From contig JACKIM010000001.1 in the NCBI GenBank assembly GCA_020638465.1, positions 248,001-312,000 of the forward strand: DNA of 64,000 nucleotides. The letters run 5' to 3'. The notes under the pieces were generated by a model. It was not told where the DNA came from. It did no database searches and saw only the letters and a program-made list of their open reading frames with translations. Both the position numbers and the translations under genes were made by a program. Shown one piece after another: positions 25,960 to 34,949 of this stretch; the first letter of the stretch is position 1; every line of letters begins with the position of its first letter. This DNA is from Geminicoccaceae bacterium. Its GTDB lineage: Bacteria > Pseudomonadota > Alphaproteobacteria > Geminicoccales > Geminicoccaceae.

Positions 25960-26765
25960 ACGGCAACGACAGCGACGACCGCAGGGCCAGCGAGGACTGG
26001 TGGCACACCTCCATCATCGAGATGGAACCGGGCATGATCCGCTATCGCGGATATGCCATCGAGGATCTGATCGGCCGGATCTCCTTTCCCGCCATGATAT
26101 GGTTGATGCTCAAGGGAGAACTTCCCACGGACGGGCAGGCCGAGCTTCTCGGCACCGCCCTCATGGCGGCCGTCGACCACGGCCCGCAGGCTCCCTCCAT
26201 AGCCATTGCCCGCATGGCGATGACCTGCGGCGTCGGCATCAACAATGCCATGGCGTCAGCCATCAACGTACTGGGAGATGTGCATGGTGGGGCCGGTGAG
26301 CAGGCGGTGATACTCTACAATGCGATTGCCGCCGACATCGACGCGGGCACGCCGCCCGGACAAGCCGTCTCCTCGGCACTGGACCGGGAACGATACGTCC
26401 CGGGTTTCGGCCACCGGTTCCATCCCGTCGACCCGCGCGCACCGCGACTGATGGAGGTCGTGCGCGAGCACGCGGCAAGGGGAACGGTCAGCGGCCGTTT
26501 CGCCGGCATCGCGCAGGCCATCGAAAGGACACTTGAACAACGTAAATCCCGTCGCATCCCGATGAACATCGACGGTGCCACCGCCGTGATTTACGCCGAA
26601 CTGGACTTTCCGCCCGAGCTCTGCCGCGGCCTGTTCGTGCTGTCCCGCTCCGTCGGGGCCATGGCCCATGCCTTCGAGCAACGGCAGCAGGGCGGCCGCA
26701 ACAAGGGGCCCATCCCGCGCCAGTATACCTGGACCTATGACGGGACGCCGCGACGGGATCCCTGA
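25956..26765 (+). CDS. Citryl-CoA lyase-like protein (short citrate-synthase family)
   Basis: The 269-residue product is the citrate-synthase fold without the long N-terminal part of true citrate synthases (about 430 residues). This is the size of the citryl-CoA lyase module of ATP-citrate lyase. The three catalytic residues of the fold are present: His110 in DVHGGAGE, His153 in PGFGHRFHPVDPRAP and Asp206 in PMNIDGA. The start is ATG 25956, overlapping the CoA-transferase stop. With the CoA-transferase before it and TctCBA behind, it most likely splits citryl-CoA or a homologue into an acyl-CoA and a 2-oxo acid. A condensing role cannot be excluded. Confidence 0.85.
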   Translation: MNGNDSDDRRASEDWWHTSIIEMEPGMIRYRGYAIEDLIGRISFPAMIWLMLKGELPTDGQAELLGTALMAAVDHGPQAPSIAIARMAMTCGVGINNAMASAINVLGDVHGGAGEQAVILYNAIAADIDAGTPPGQAVSSALDRERYVPGFGHRFHPVDPRAPRLMEVVREHAARGTVSGRFAGIAQAIERTLEQRKSRRIPMNIDGATAVIYAELDFPPELCRGLFVLSRSVGAMAHAFEQRQQGGRNKGPIPRQYTWTYDGTPRRDP

Positions 26766-26925
26766 CGGCAGCATTTCTCCGCATCCGGCCCTTTTCCGAC
26801 GTATCGGGGCATGGATGGACGATGCCTTGGCATCGGTCCGGCGCGACAGGATGAAACGCCGTTCTTGACATGGTTTCCCGCAACCCCTTCTCTGCGCCGG
26901 ACGAGTTGATCACGGAGGCAAATTC

Positions 26926-27909
26926 ATGATTCGCAGATTCATTCTGCTGTCGGCCGCGGCCCTTTCCGCGCTGGCGCTGGTCGGACCGGCCAGGGCTTTC
27001 GAGCCATCGAATGTCGAGTGCATTGCACCGGCCAACCCCGGTGGCGGCTGGGATTTCACCTGCCGGCAGATCGGCAAGCTGCTCAGCGAGCTGAACGTGG
27101 TTCCGGGTACGGTTCAGGTGACCAACATGGCCGGCGGCGGTGGTGGTGTCGCCTATAGTCACGTCGTCACCAAACGCAACGAAGATCCGAACCTGATCGT
27201 GGCCGCTTCCACTGCAACCGCCACCCGCCTCGCACAGAACCAGTTCGCCGGCCTCACCGCCGACCAGGTCCGGTTCGTCGGCTCGCTCGGCGCGGATTAC
27301 GGGATCATCGCCGTCGACAAGGACGCCCCTTACCAGAACCTCCAGGACCTGGTTGACGCGGTGAAGGCGGATCCGGCGTCGATTTCATTCGCGGGTGGCT
27401 CCGCTGCCGGCGGGTTCGATCACCTCAAGGTCCTGCAACTGCTCAAGGCCGATGGCTTCGATGACATCCGTTCGGTACGCTACATCAGCTTCGATGGCGG
27501 TGGCGATGCCATCACCCAGATGCTCGGTGGACATGTCCAGGCGATGACCGGCGACATCTCCGAGGCGGTGGGCTTCATCCAGTCCGGTGACGTGCGCGTG
27601 CTCGCCGTGCTTTCCGAAGACCGTCTGCCGGGCGAATTCAGCGAGATTCCGACGGCCAGCGAACAGGGTTTCGACGTGATCGCCCCCAACTGGCGCGGTC
27701 TCTACATCCCCAAGGGCACGGGCGAGGAGGTCTTCGAGTTCTGGGCCGGTGCTTTGACGACCGTTGGCGAAAGCCAGCAATGGCAGGATATCATGGCCGC
27801 CAACGGGCTGATGCCATTCTTCAAGGTCGGCGATGATTTCCAGAGCTTCGTCGACAACCAGATCAAGAGCATCCAGGACCTCAGCCGCGAAATCGGCGTG
27901 ATCCAATAA
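26926..27909 (+). CDS. tctC: Tripartite tricarboxylate transporter binding protein
   Basis: This 327-residue periplasmic binding protein has a signal peptide cleaved after ARA (residues about 1-24). CIAPANPGGGWDFTCRQIGKLL is the ligand-loop signature of TctC/Bug proteins. The end, MAANGLMPFFKVGDDFQSFV, is also typical. A GGAGG box lies 7 bases before ATG 26926. A TTGACA at 26865-26870 could serve as its -35. The binding protein hands a carboxylate, in known cases citrate or related acids, to TctA/TctB. The adjacent lyase genes make a tricarboxylate the best guess. Confidence 0.92.
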   Translation: MIRRFILLSAAALSALALVGPARAFEPSNVECIAPANPGGGWDFTCRQIGKLLSELNVVPGTVQVTNMAGGGGGVAYSHVVTKRNEDPNLIVAASTATATRLAQNQFAGLTADQVRFVGSLGADYGIIAVDKDAPYQNLQDLVDAVKADPASISFAGGSAAGGFDHLKVLQLLKADGFDDIRSVRYISFDGGGDAITQMLGGHVQAMTGDISEAVGFIQSGDVRVLAVLSEDRLPGEFSEIPTASEQGFDVIAPNWRGLYIPKGTGEEVFEFWAGALTTVGESQQWQDIMAANGLMPFFKVGDDFQSFVDNQIKSIQDLSREIGVIQ

Positions 27910-27910
27910 C

Positions 27911-28342
27911 ATGTCGGACCGCATTCTCGGCGGTTTGCTGATCCTGCTGGCGGTTGCATTCGTTGTGGCCGCCACGCGGATCGAATCGGCGATGATCTTC
28001 GATTCGCTGGGACCCAAGGCCTTTCCGATACTGATCGGCGTGTTGCTGGGACTGGCCGGCCTCTATCCCTTGCTGCGGCCGGATCCGGAGCCCGACTGGC
28101 CCGCGTGGCCGAGATTCTTCGAGGTCGTCCTAGGGCTGGCCATACTCATAGGCTACGCCCAGTTGCTCCAGCCGCTCGGCTTTCTCATCGCCACGGCGAT
28201 CGCGGCGAGCCTGCTGTCCTGGAGACTGGGAGGCTCGCTGCTCGCAGCACCCGTCATCGGCATCGGCCTGTCGGCCGGCATCTACACCGTCTTTCACCTG
28301 ATCCTTGGCCTGTCGCTGGCCCGGGGCCCGTTCGGTTTCTGA
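27911..28342 (+). CDS. tctB: Tripartite tricarboxylate transporter small subunit
   Basis: This 143-residue membrane protein has four hydrophobic segments and the TctB pattern: DRILGGLLILLAVAFV at the start, FDSLGPKAFPILIGVLLGLAGL after the first helix, and the C-terminal VFHLILGLSLARGPF. Its ATG is 1 base after the tctC stop, and tctA begins 4 bases after its own stop, so the three are one unit. It accompanies TctA in the membrane; its exact role is not established. Confidence 0.9.
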   Translation: MSDRILGGLLILLAVAFVVAATRIESAMIFDSLGPKAFPILIGVLLGLAGLYPLLRPDPEPDWPAWPRFFEVVLGLAILIGYAQLLQPLGFLIATAIAASLLSWRLGGSLLAAPVIGIGLSAGIYTVFHLILGLSLARGPFGF

Positions 28343-28346
28343 GGTC

Positions 28347-29864
28347 ATGGAAACACTCGGCTTCCTCATGCACGGGTTCAGTGTCGCCCTGACACCGACC
28401 CACCTGCTGCTGGCCTTCATCGGCTGCTTCCTCGGCACCATCATCGGTGCCTTGCCGGGTCTGGGACCGTCCAACGGCGTGGCCATTCTCATCCCGCTTG
28501 CCTTCTCGCTCGGGCTGGATGCGACCGCGGCATTGATCCTCCTCACGTCGGTCTATTACGGTGCCATGTATGGGGGGCGGATCTCCTCGATCCTGCTCAA
28601 CATCCCCGGTGACGAACCGGCCCTGATGACCACCCTCGACGGCTACCCCATGGCACGGCAGGGCAAGGCCGGCGAAGCCCTCGCGCTGTCCGGCTTCGCC
28701 TCGTTCATCGGCGGATTTTTCTCCACCGTGGGGCTGGTCATCCTCGCTCCGGTCCTCGCCAAGGTCGCCCTCCTGTTCGGTCCCGCCGAGTATTTTGCAC
28801 TGTTCACGCTGGCCTTTGCCACGCTGGGCGGCATCTCCAGCCGCAACCAGGCCAAGGCAGCCATCGCCGCCATGCTTGGCCTCGGCATCGCCATGATCGG
28901 CATCGACGGTTCGTCGGGAACGACACGTTTTACATTTGGCGAAATGCACCTCATGGAGGGCATCGACTTTCTCGTCGCCATCGTCGGCCTTTTCGCCATT
29001 GCCGAAGTTTTCCTGTTCTTCGAACATGGTGCGGCCAACACGCCCGTCGGCATGGCGCTCGGACGCATCACCGTGCCGATCGCCACGCTCGGCAAGTGCA
29101 CATGGACCATGGTCCGCAGCACCATCATCGGGTTCCTTGCCGGTGTCCTGCCCGGTGCGGGCGCATCGCTCGGCAGTTTTCTCGCCTATACCGTCGAAAA
29201 GCGTGCCAGCGATCGCGACGGCACCTTTGGACATGGCGATCCGCGCGGCGTTGCCGCGCCTGAAGCCGGGAACAATGCGGCAGCCGGCGGAGCCCTCGTC
29301 CCCATGCTGACGCTGGGCGTGCCGGGGTCGGGAACCACGGCCGTGCTGCTGGCCATGCTCATGACCCTCAACATCACCCCGGGACCGCTGCTGTTCGAGC
29401 AGAAGCCCGACATCGTCTGGGGCCTGATCGCCGCACTGTTCATCGGCAATGCGATGCTGCTGGTGATGAACATTCCGCTGGTGGGCCTGTTCGTGCGCAT
29501 CCTGACCGTGCCGCCGCACATCCTCATGCCGGCCGTCGCCATGGTTTCGTTTGTCGGCATCTATGGCATTTCGGGATCGGTGTTCGACCTCATGCTGATG
29601 ATCCTGTTCGGGGTCATCGGCTGGCTGTGTCGCAAGGTCGACATTCCCACCGTGCCGATCATCCTGGGCATTCTCCTGGGCAACCAGATGGAGAACAACC
29701 TGCGTCGTGCCCTCACCATTTCCAATGGCGACTGGTGGATCCTGGTCGAGAGTCCGCTCGCCAAGGGCTTGTGGATCGCCGCCATCGTCGGTTTCCTCGC
29801 TCCCCTGGTCATCGGCAAATACGTTCGACCGAACGTCAAGCGCGAGGAAGAACTGACCGATTGA
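28347..29864 (+). CDS. tctA: Tripartite tricarboxylate transporter large permease
   Basis: This 505-residue protein with about 11-12 membrane helices is the ion-coupled permease of the Tct system. The hallmarks are GALPGLGPSNGVAILIPLAFSL, YYGAMYGGRISSILLNIPGD and, in the second half, GVLPGAGASLGSFLAY with PEAGNNAAAGGALVPMLTLG. ATG 28347 lies behind GAGG. It is the last gene of the CoA-transferase/lyase/tct group; 164 bases separate it from hemH. Confidence 0.95.
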   Translation: METLGFLMHGFSVALTPTHLLLAFIGCFLGTIIGALPGLGPSNGVAILIPLAFSLGLDATAALILLTSVYYGAMYGGRISSILLNIPGDEPALMTTLDGYPMARQGKAGEALALSGFASFIGGFFSTVGLVILAPVLAKVALLFGPAEYFALFTLAFATLGGISSRNQAKAAIAAMLGLGIAMIGIDGSSGTTRFTFGEMHLMEGIDFLVAIVGLFAIAEVFLFFEHGAANTPVGMALGRITVPIATLGKCTWTMVRSTIIGFLAGVLPGAGASLGSFLAYTVEKRASDRDGTFGHGDPRGVAAPEAGNNAAAGGALVPMLTLGVPGSGTTAVLLAMLMTLNITPGPLLFEQKPDIVWGLIAALFIGNAMLLVMNIPLVGLFVRILTVPPHILMPAVAMVSFVGIYGISGSVFDLMLMILFGVIGWLCRKVDIPTVPIILGILLGNQMENNLRRALTISNGDWWILVESPLAKGLWIAAIVGFLAPLVIGKYVRPNVKREEELTD

Positions 29865-30028
29865 ACGGCCGCGAGCGGGCGACCGCAAAGCGAGCCGGGA
29901 GAGCGGGTTCCCCGATTCGCAGGGTCCGGGCGACCGACCCCGGGCATGATGTCCGCATGGGGTTGTCCTTGCGGATGAAGGGACTATGTGGGGCGTAGCG
30001 ATTTTCATTCGTTGAACCGGGGCGCCGC

Positions 30029-31075
30029 ATGAACGACATGGCCGTCAAACCGACCGACCATCCCGATGCCCGGCGCGGCCGCATCGGGGTGATCCTGCTC
30101 AATCTCGGCACACCGGAAGCCACCGACTACTGGTCGATGCGGCGATACCTGAACGAGTTCCTGTCCGATCGCCGGGTGATCGATCTGCCGCGCCTGTTCT
30201 GGCAGCCGCTGTTGCAACTCATCATCCTGAGCAAGCGGCCGTTTTCTTCAGGTGAAGCCTATCGCGCCATCTGGAACAATGATCTCGACGAAAGTCCGCT
30301 GCGCACGGTGACACGATCCCAGGCCGAACGGGTGGCAGCCCGCCTGCAGGCCGATTACGGCGACCGGGTGGTCGTCGACTGGGCCATGCGCTACGGTAAC
30401 CCGTCGACGCGCTCGGTCATGGAGCGACTGATCGCGCAGGGTTGCGACCGGCTGGTGTTGATGGCACTCTATCCGCAATATGCGGCTCCCACGACGGCCA
30501 CGGCCTACGACAAGGCCTTCGAGGCCCTGCAGCAGATGAACTGGCAGCCCGCCGTGCGGACCATGGGGCCCTATCACGACCATCCGGGGTATGTCGATCT
30601 GCTCGCACGGTCTATCGAGGAGCACCTCTCCTCACTCGATCATGAACCGCAAAAGGTGTTGATGTCCTATCATGGCGTACCCAAACGCTATCTCATCGAG
30701 GGCGACCCCTATCACTGCATGTGCCGCAAGACGACCCGCCTCGTCGAGGAACGGTTGGGTTGGGATCCGGGGCGGATCATGACCGTCTTCCAGTCGCGCT
30801 TCGGCTCGGAGGAATGGCTCAGGCCCTATCTCGACGAGACCCTCGAGTCGCTGCCGGGCCAGGGCGTAACGCGCATAGCCGTCATCTCGCCGGCATTCGT
30901 CACCGACTGCGTCGAGACGCTTGAGGAGATCGACCAGCAGGGGCGGGAATCCTTCCTTCACGCGGGTGGCGAGCAGTTCAGCTACATTCGCTGTCTCAAC
31001 GACCGTCCCGACCACATCGAATTCCTTGCCGGCCTTGCAAGGCGTGAACTCGCCGGGTGGATCGATCCGGCATGA
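30029..31075 (+). CDS. hemH: Ferrochelatase
   Basis: HemH inserts ferrous iron into protoporphyrin IX, the final step of haem synthesis. The 348-residue protein starts with GVILLNLGTPEA, the family signature. The catalytic His is in LMSYHGVPKRY, and the acidic path includes the Glu of FVTDCVETLEEI. YHCMCRKTTRLV matches the DPYHCQCQKTTRL block of proteobacterial enzymes. ATG 30029 is used. It overlaps zapE as ATGA. hemA lies 23 kb away, so the haem genes are dispersed in this window. Confidence 0.95.
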   Translation: MNDMAVKPTDHPDARRGRIGVILLNLGTPEATDYWSMRRYLNEFLSDRRVIDLPRLFWQPLLQLIILSKRPFSSGEAYRAIWNNDLDESPLRTVTRSQAERVAARLQADYGDRVVVDWAMRYGNPSTRSVMERLIAQGCDRLVLMALYPQYAAPTTATAYDKAFEALQQMNWQPAVRTMGPYHDHPGYVDLLARSIEEHLSSLDHEPQKVLMSYHGVPKRYLIEGDPYHCMCRKTTRLVEERLGWDPGRIMTVFQSRFGSEEWLRPYLDETLESLPGQGVTRIAVISPAFVTDCVETLEEIDQQGRESFLHAGGEQFSYIRCLNDRPDHIEFLAGLARRELAGWIDPA

Positions 31076-32241
31076 TCGTCGAGGAACTGAACCGGCGGAT
31101 CGCGGCCGGCAGCCTGAAGCCCGACGTCGCGCAGGAAGATGCGGCCCGCAAGCTCGACGCGCTGGCATCCCGGCTCGACGGCTACGAACCACCGGCGGCA
31201 CCCCGGAGGAGCGGCCTTCGCCGGCTGTTCGGCGGAGGGGGCGAAACGGGTGCTCCAGCACCGCGCGGCCTCTATATCCATGGCGCAGTCGGTCGCGGCA
31301 AGTCGATGCTGATGGACCTGTTCTTCGACCTCGTTCAGGTCGACAGGAAGCGCCGTGCCCACTTCCACGCCTTCATGCTGGACGTTCACAAGCGGCTGCA
31401 CCGCCTGCGCCAGGGCGGCCACGGGGCCGATCCGCTCAAGGCCGTCGCCGATGAGCTTGCCGATGAGCACCATTTGCTGTGCTTCGATGAATTCCATGTG
31501 GTGAACATCGCCGATGCGATGATTCTGCGTCGCCTGTTCGAGCGGCTTTTCGAGCGCGGCGTGGTTGTCGTCGCGACCTCCAACTGGCCGCCCGAGCGTC
31601 TTTACGAAAACGGCCTCAACCGCGATCGCTTCCTGCCCTTCATCGACTTGTTGCTTGAACGCAACGACGCACTGTCGCTTGACGGCCACATCGATTACCG
31701 CCTCGGCCGCCTGCGCCAGTTGCCCGTCTACCACCACCCGCTCGGTCCGAAGGCATCCCGTGCGCTGCGTGCCGTCTTCGAGGAGCTCACCGACGGCGCG
31801 CGGGCCACTGCGGACGAGGTCCAGGTCAACAGCCGGCACATCCATATCCCCGAGGCGCACGGTGGCGTCGCCCTCCTGACCTTCCCCGATTTCTGCGAAC
31901 AACCGCTCGGCGCCGCCGACTACCTCGCCATTACCGATGCCTACTGGGCCCTGCTGCTCGACGGCGTCCCGCGCCTCACGGCCGAAAATCGCAACGAGGC
32001 CCGGCGCTTCATGATCCTCGTCGACGCCTGCTACGAACGCAAGACCATGCTCTATGTCGCCGCCGATGCGCCGCCCGACGAACTCTATGCCGCCGGCGAC
32101 GGAACCTTCGAATTCCAGCGCACCGTCAGCCGGCTCATGGAAATGCGCTCCGTCGAATATGTCGAACAGTGTCGCGCCCGCAGTCTCGGCGGCGATGACA
32201 GGCCCTTCGAGCCCTATGCCCTGACCAGCGACCTGGTCTGA
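31072..32241 (+). CDS. zapE: Cell division ATPase ZapE (AFG1/LACE1 family)
   Basis: This 389-residue AAA-type ATPase has Walker A GAVGRGKS at residues 71-78, Walker B LLCFDEFHV and sensor-type TSNWPPERLYENGLNRDRF. GLYIHGAVGRGKSMLMDLFF is the AFG1 signature. In Escherichia coli, ZapE acts on the FtsZ ring under stress; the mitochondrial homologue is linked to protein quality control. ATG 31072 overlaps the hemH stop. Upstream in-frame ATG 31057 would lie inside hemH and is less likely. Confidence 0.93.
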   Translation: MIVEELNRRIAAGSLKPDVAQEDAARKLDALASRLDGYEPPAAPRRSGLRRLFGGGGETGAPAPRGLYIHGAVGRGKSMLMDLFFDLVQVDRKRRAHFHAFMLDVHKRLHRLRQGGHGADPLKAVADELADEHHLLCFDEFHVVNIADAMILRRLFERLFERGVVVVATSNWPPERLYENGLNRDRFLPFIDLLLERNDALSLDGHIDYRLGRLRQLPVYHHPLGPKASRALRAVFEELTDGARATADEVQVNSRHIHIPEAHGGVALLTFPDFCEQPLGAADYLAITDAYWALLLDGVPRLTAENRNEARRFMILVDACYERKTMLYVAADAPPDELYAAGDGTFEFQRTVSRLMEMRSVEYVEQCRARSLGGDDRPFEPYALTSDLV

Positions 32242-32350
32242 GCGGACCTGACCAACGCCTGGTCTGAGCGGAGAAGGATCCAACGGGAACGGGCTGCGAT
32301 GCGAACAGACATGCGACGAGAATGCCGGAGCTGTCCGCCAGCTTGGACAA

Positions 32351-32424
32351 TGGAGGCCCGGGCCGGAATCGAACCGACGTACAAGGATTTGCAGTCCTCT
32401 GCATCACCACTCTGCCACCGGGCC
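32351..32424 (-). tRNA. tRNA-Cys (GCA anticodon)
   Basis: Read on the reverse strand, a 74-base cloverleaf starts GGCCCGG and ends CCGGGCC, then a U discriminator and an encoded CCA. The anticodon loop reads ACTGCAAAT, with GCA as anticodon. The T arm contains GGTTCGATTCC. The U discriminator is the cysteine identity base. It lies antisense between zapE and pcm. Confidence 0.96.
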
Positions 32425-32445
32425 GGTGCGTCGAGCGTGGAAGTC

Positions 32446-32474
32446 TCTATATGCATTCGCCACGGCAACGTCAA
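32446..32474 (-). promoter_or_regulatory. Sigma-70 promoter of tRNA-Cys
   Basis: On the reverse strand TTGACG (32469-32474) and TATAGA (32446-32451) are spaced by exactly 17 bases. Transcription would start about 10-15 bases before the tRNA 5' end, as expected for a tRNA gene. Confidence 0.75.
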
Positions 32475-32568
32475 TCGGACCCTGAGACCTTCGATCACGG
32501 TACGGGACGGACGAATTGTACCCCGGATGACATCGCGGTATAGGAAGGCAGGTCGTCAGGAGCACCGG

Positions 32569-33231
32569 GTGGAAGATATGACGGATTTAGCACTTGCGCG
32601 CCACTACATGGTCGAGAACCAGCTGCGCACCAACAAGATCGACGAGCCGCGGCTGGTCGCCGCCCTTTCCACCATCCCGCGCGAACTCTTCCTGCCCAAG
32701 CGCCTTCGCCGCGTCGCCTATATCGACGACGATATCGACCTCGGGAACGGCCGCCATCTCATCGAGCCGCTTGCCCTGGCCAAGATGCTTCAGGCCTCGG
32801 CACCCCGGGCAGGCGAAGTCGCACTGGTGGTCGGCTGCGGCACCGGCTACAGCTCTGCCGTGATGGCAAGGTTGGTCGCCACGGTCTTTCACCTGGTCGC
32901 GGATGAAAGCGAGGTGGCCACGGTTGAATCGCTGATGGAAGAGGCCGGCTGCGACAACGTCGTGGTGCAGGTCGCCGCTGCCGGCGAGGGCCTGCCGGCC
33001 CAGGCCCCCTTCGGTGTCATCCTGCTCGCCGGCAGCGTCCCCGCCGTTCCGGAGAAGCTGGCATCGCAGCTTGAGGAGGGAGGCCGCCTCGCCTGCATCG
33101 TGGCCTCCGGCTACAATGGCAAGGTGACCATCCGCAAGCGTGTCGGCGAGACGGCCGGCGACCTGACCCCGTTCGATGCCTGGATCCCGAGGCTCGAAGC
33201 GCTGCAAGCCAGGGCCGGGTTCGCCTTCTGA
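32569..33231 (+). CDS. pcm: Protein-L-isoaspartate O-methyltransferase family protein
   Basis: This 220-residue PCMT-family protein starts with MVENQLRTNKIDEPRLVAAL and PRELFLPKRLRRVAY, the usual substrate-side segments. The SAM motif is ALVVGCGTGYSSAVMARL. The sequence is the divergent alphaproteobacterial type found just before tolC, so repair activity is not certain. GTG 32569 is preferred because AGGAG lies 6 bases upstream; ATG 32578 is 9 bases inside. The stop codon lies within a 15-bp triple repeat. pcm-tolC-popZ is a conserved order in alphaproteobacteria. Confidence 0.88.
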   Translation: MEDMTDLALARHYMVENQLRTNKIDEPRLVAALSTIPRELFLPKRLRRVAYIDDDIDLGNGRHLIEPLALAKMLQASAPRAGEVALVVGCGTGYSSAVMARLVATVFHLVADESEVATVESLMEEAGCDNVVVQVAAAGEGLPAQAPFGVILLAGSVPAVPEKLASQLEEGGRLACIVASGYNGKVTIRKRVGETAGDLTPFDAWIPRLEALQARAGFAF

Positions 33232-33272
33232 TCCCGGTCGGCCTGATCCCGGTCGGCCTGATCCCGGTCGGC
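33229..33272 (+). repeat. 15-bp tandem repeat, three copies, starting at the pcm stop
   Basis: TGATCCCGGTCGGCC is present twice in full and a third time lacking the last base. The first TGA is the pcm stop codon, so every unit carries a stop in that phase. The unit contains no inverted repeat strong enough for a terminator. Confidence 0.9.
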
Positions 33273-33333
33273 AATGTCCGGCATCGTGCTGGCGGATTCA
33301 TGCAACCGCCGGCACCGGGGAACGACAGTAATG

Positions 33334-33371
33334 CACTTGTGAATACTGTTAATACACGTGTGAATATTGTT
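33334..33371 (+). promoter_or_regulatory. Phased 17-bp direct repeat upstream of tolC
   Basis: CACTTGTGAATACTGTT at 33334-33350 recurs as CACGTGTGAATATTGTT at 33355-33371, with 2 mismatches and a 21-base period (two helical turns). Its TATTGT (33365-33370) also pairs with ACAATA at 33381-33386. The site is 75-110 bases before the tolC start, a usual place for an activator. Confidence 0.55.
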
Positions 33372-33444
33372 CGCCACCTGACAATACGCGCATCGGTCGC
33401 ATAACGCTGGCATGCTTCAACGTTCGGTGGTACCATGCGAGTCG

Positions 33445-34794
33445 ATGCGCGTACTGGTCATGGTCCTCCTTGCCTCGATATCCGCTCCGACGGTCGCCGC
33501 ATCGGCGACGACATTGCCGGCGGTGCTGGCGCGCGTCTATGAACAGAGCCCGCTCCTCGCCGCCGCGCGCGCCGATCTGCGTGCCCTCGACGAACAGTCG
33601 CCCATAGCCCGGGCCGGCCGCAGGCCCAGCATCGGCCTGACCTCGTCGACGGGCATGATCGTCAAGGGGACCGGCGACACGCCCGACGGCGCCCATGCCG
33701 GCCGCGCCGGGCTGTTCCTGGAACAGCCGATCTATACCGGCGGTAGGGCCTCCTCGGCCATCGAACAGGCCCGGCGTCAGGTCGAACGGGCACGGGCCGA
33801 ACTCGATGCCCGCGAACAGGACGTGCTCCTGAGCGCGGTGAATGCCTATCTGGCGGTCATTTCCGCCGATCGGCGGATGGCGCTGGCCACGGCGAACGAA
33901 CAGCGGTCGCAACGCATCCTCGCCAATGCCCGGGACCGCTACCGGCTGGGCGGTTCGACCAGCACCGATGTGGCCCTGGCCGAGGCCCACCTCGAAGAGA
34001 CCCGCGCCGACCGCGAGGCCCTGCGCGCCGTGCAGGCTGCGGCACGGGCCGACTTCGCCGCCATCGTCGGCGAGGAGCCGGAGAATCTGGAAGCTGCCGG
34101 CCGTCCCGGGGAATTGCCACGCGATGTCGGGGAGCTGCGGGCACGGGTGGAGGATCACCCGGCGCTCCACGCTGCTATGCTGGCCGTTTCCGTCGCCGAA
34201 TCGACGATCGAAATCGCCCGCTCCGCATCGGCCTCCAGCATGACGTTCAATGGCGAGGCGTCCTATGTCGACCAGCCGGGCCAGACCAGCGGTTTCGAAC
34301 CGCAGGTCCGCGTCGGCGTCTCCTTCGAATGGCCGCTTTATCGGGGTGGAGGCGATTTCGCCCGCGAGAGACAGGCACGGCAGGCCATGGTCGCCCGCGA
34401 GCATGACGTGAACGCCGTCCGCCGCCGCCTCGACGCCGAACTGCTCTCGGCCCGTGCCGCCGCCGAAAGCGCCCGCTTGCGCCGGGTCAGCCTCGAAGCC
34501 CGCAGGCGGGCAGAACGCATGGCCATCGACGGGCTCCAGCAGGAAGCCATGCTCGGACTTGTCGGCATGACGGAAGTCCTTGATGCAGAAGAAAATCTTT
34601 TTGAAACTGAAGTCGATCTCGAACTGGTCGCCCATGAAGAGATTTTTGCGGAATACAGACTTATTGCCGCAACCGGAGGGCTTCTGGCACGCAGGCTCGG
34701 GCTTGACGTCGTCCTTTACGAGCCCGACGATCACTTTCAGGAGGTTCAATCGAAATGGTTCGGCAAGACCGTTGACGATGAAACCGGGAATTGA
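33445..34794 (+). CDS. tolC: TolC-family outer membrane efflux/secretion channel
   Basis: This 449-residue protein has a signal peptide (MRVLVMVLLASISAPTVAAS) and the OEP fold: two repeats of long helices and strands. Characteristic stretches are FLEQPIYTGGRASSAIEQAR in the first repeat and VSFEWPLYRGGGDFARERQA in the second, plus NAYLAVISADRRMALA. It forms the outer-membrane tunnel for tripartite pumps or type I secretion. ATG 33445 is chosen because it begins the signal peptide; 33412 would add 11 residues. The ribosome binding site is weak. Expression may be controlled through the repeats at 33334-33371. popZ follows in the same direction. Confidence 0.92.
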   Translation: MRVLVMVLLASISAPTVAASATTLPAVLARVYEQSPLLAAARADLRALDEQSPIARAGRRPSIGLTSSTGMIVKGTGDTPDGAHAGRAGLFLEQPIYTGGRASSAIEQARRQVERARAELDAREQDVLLSAVNAYLAVISADRRMALATANEQRSQRILANARDRYRLGGSTSTDVALAEAHLEETRADREALRAVQAAARADFAAIVGEEPENLEAAGRPGELPRDVGELRARVEDHPALHAAMLAVSVAESTIEIARSASASSMTFNGEASYVDQPGQTSGFEPQVRVGVSFEWPLYRGGGDFARERQARQAMVAREHDVNAVRRRLDAELLSARAAAESARLRRVSLEARRRAERMAIDGLQQEAMLGLVGMTEVLDAEENLFETEVDLELVAHEEIFAEYRLIAATGGLLARRLGLDVVLYEPDDHFQEVQSKWFGKTVDDETGN

Positions 34795-34949
34795 CCAGCC
34801 ATGACGCGATCGTTGCCGCGGCAGACATCGCCATTCGGGAGAATTCCTGACCATCGGTTACGATCTGTTTACTATTTCACCTTATGTTCAGGCCTAGCGT
34901 CGAACCCATCGCGCGGCGTGGTCGCAACGACGAGATTGAGACACGAACG

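Noticed and set aside
32299..32568. N-terminal extension of pcm upstream of 32569
   Set aside because: It runs antisense through the tRNA-Cys gene and is not conserved; GTG 32569 has a good ribosome binding site.
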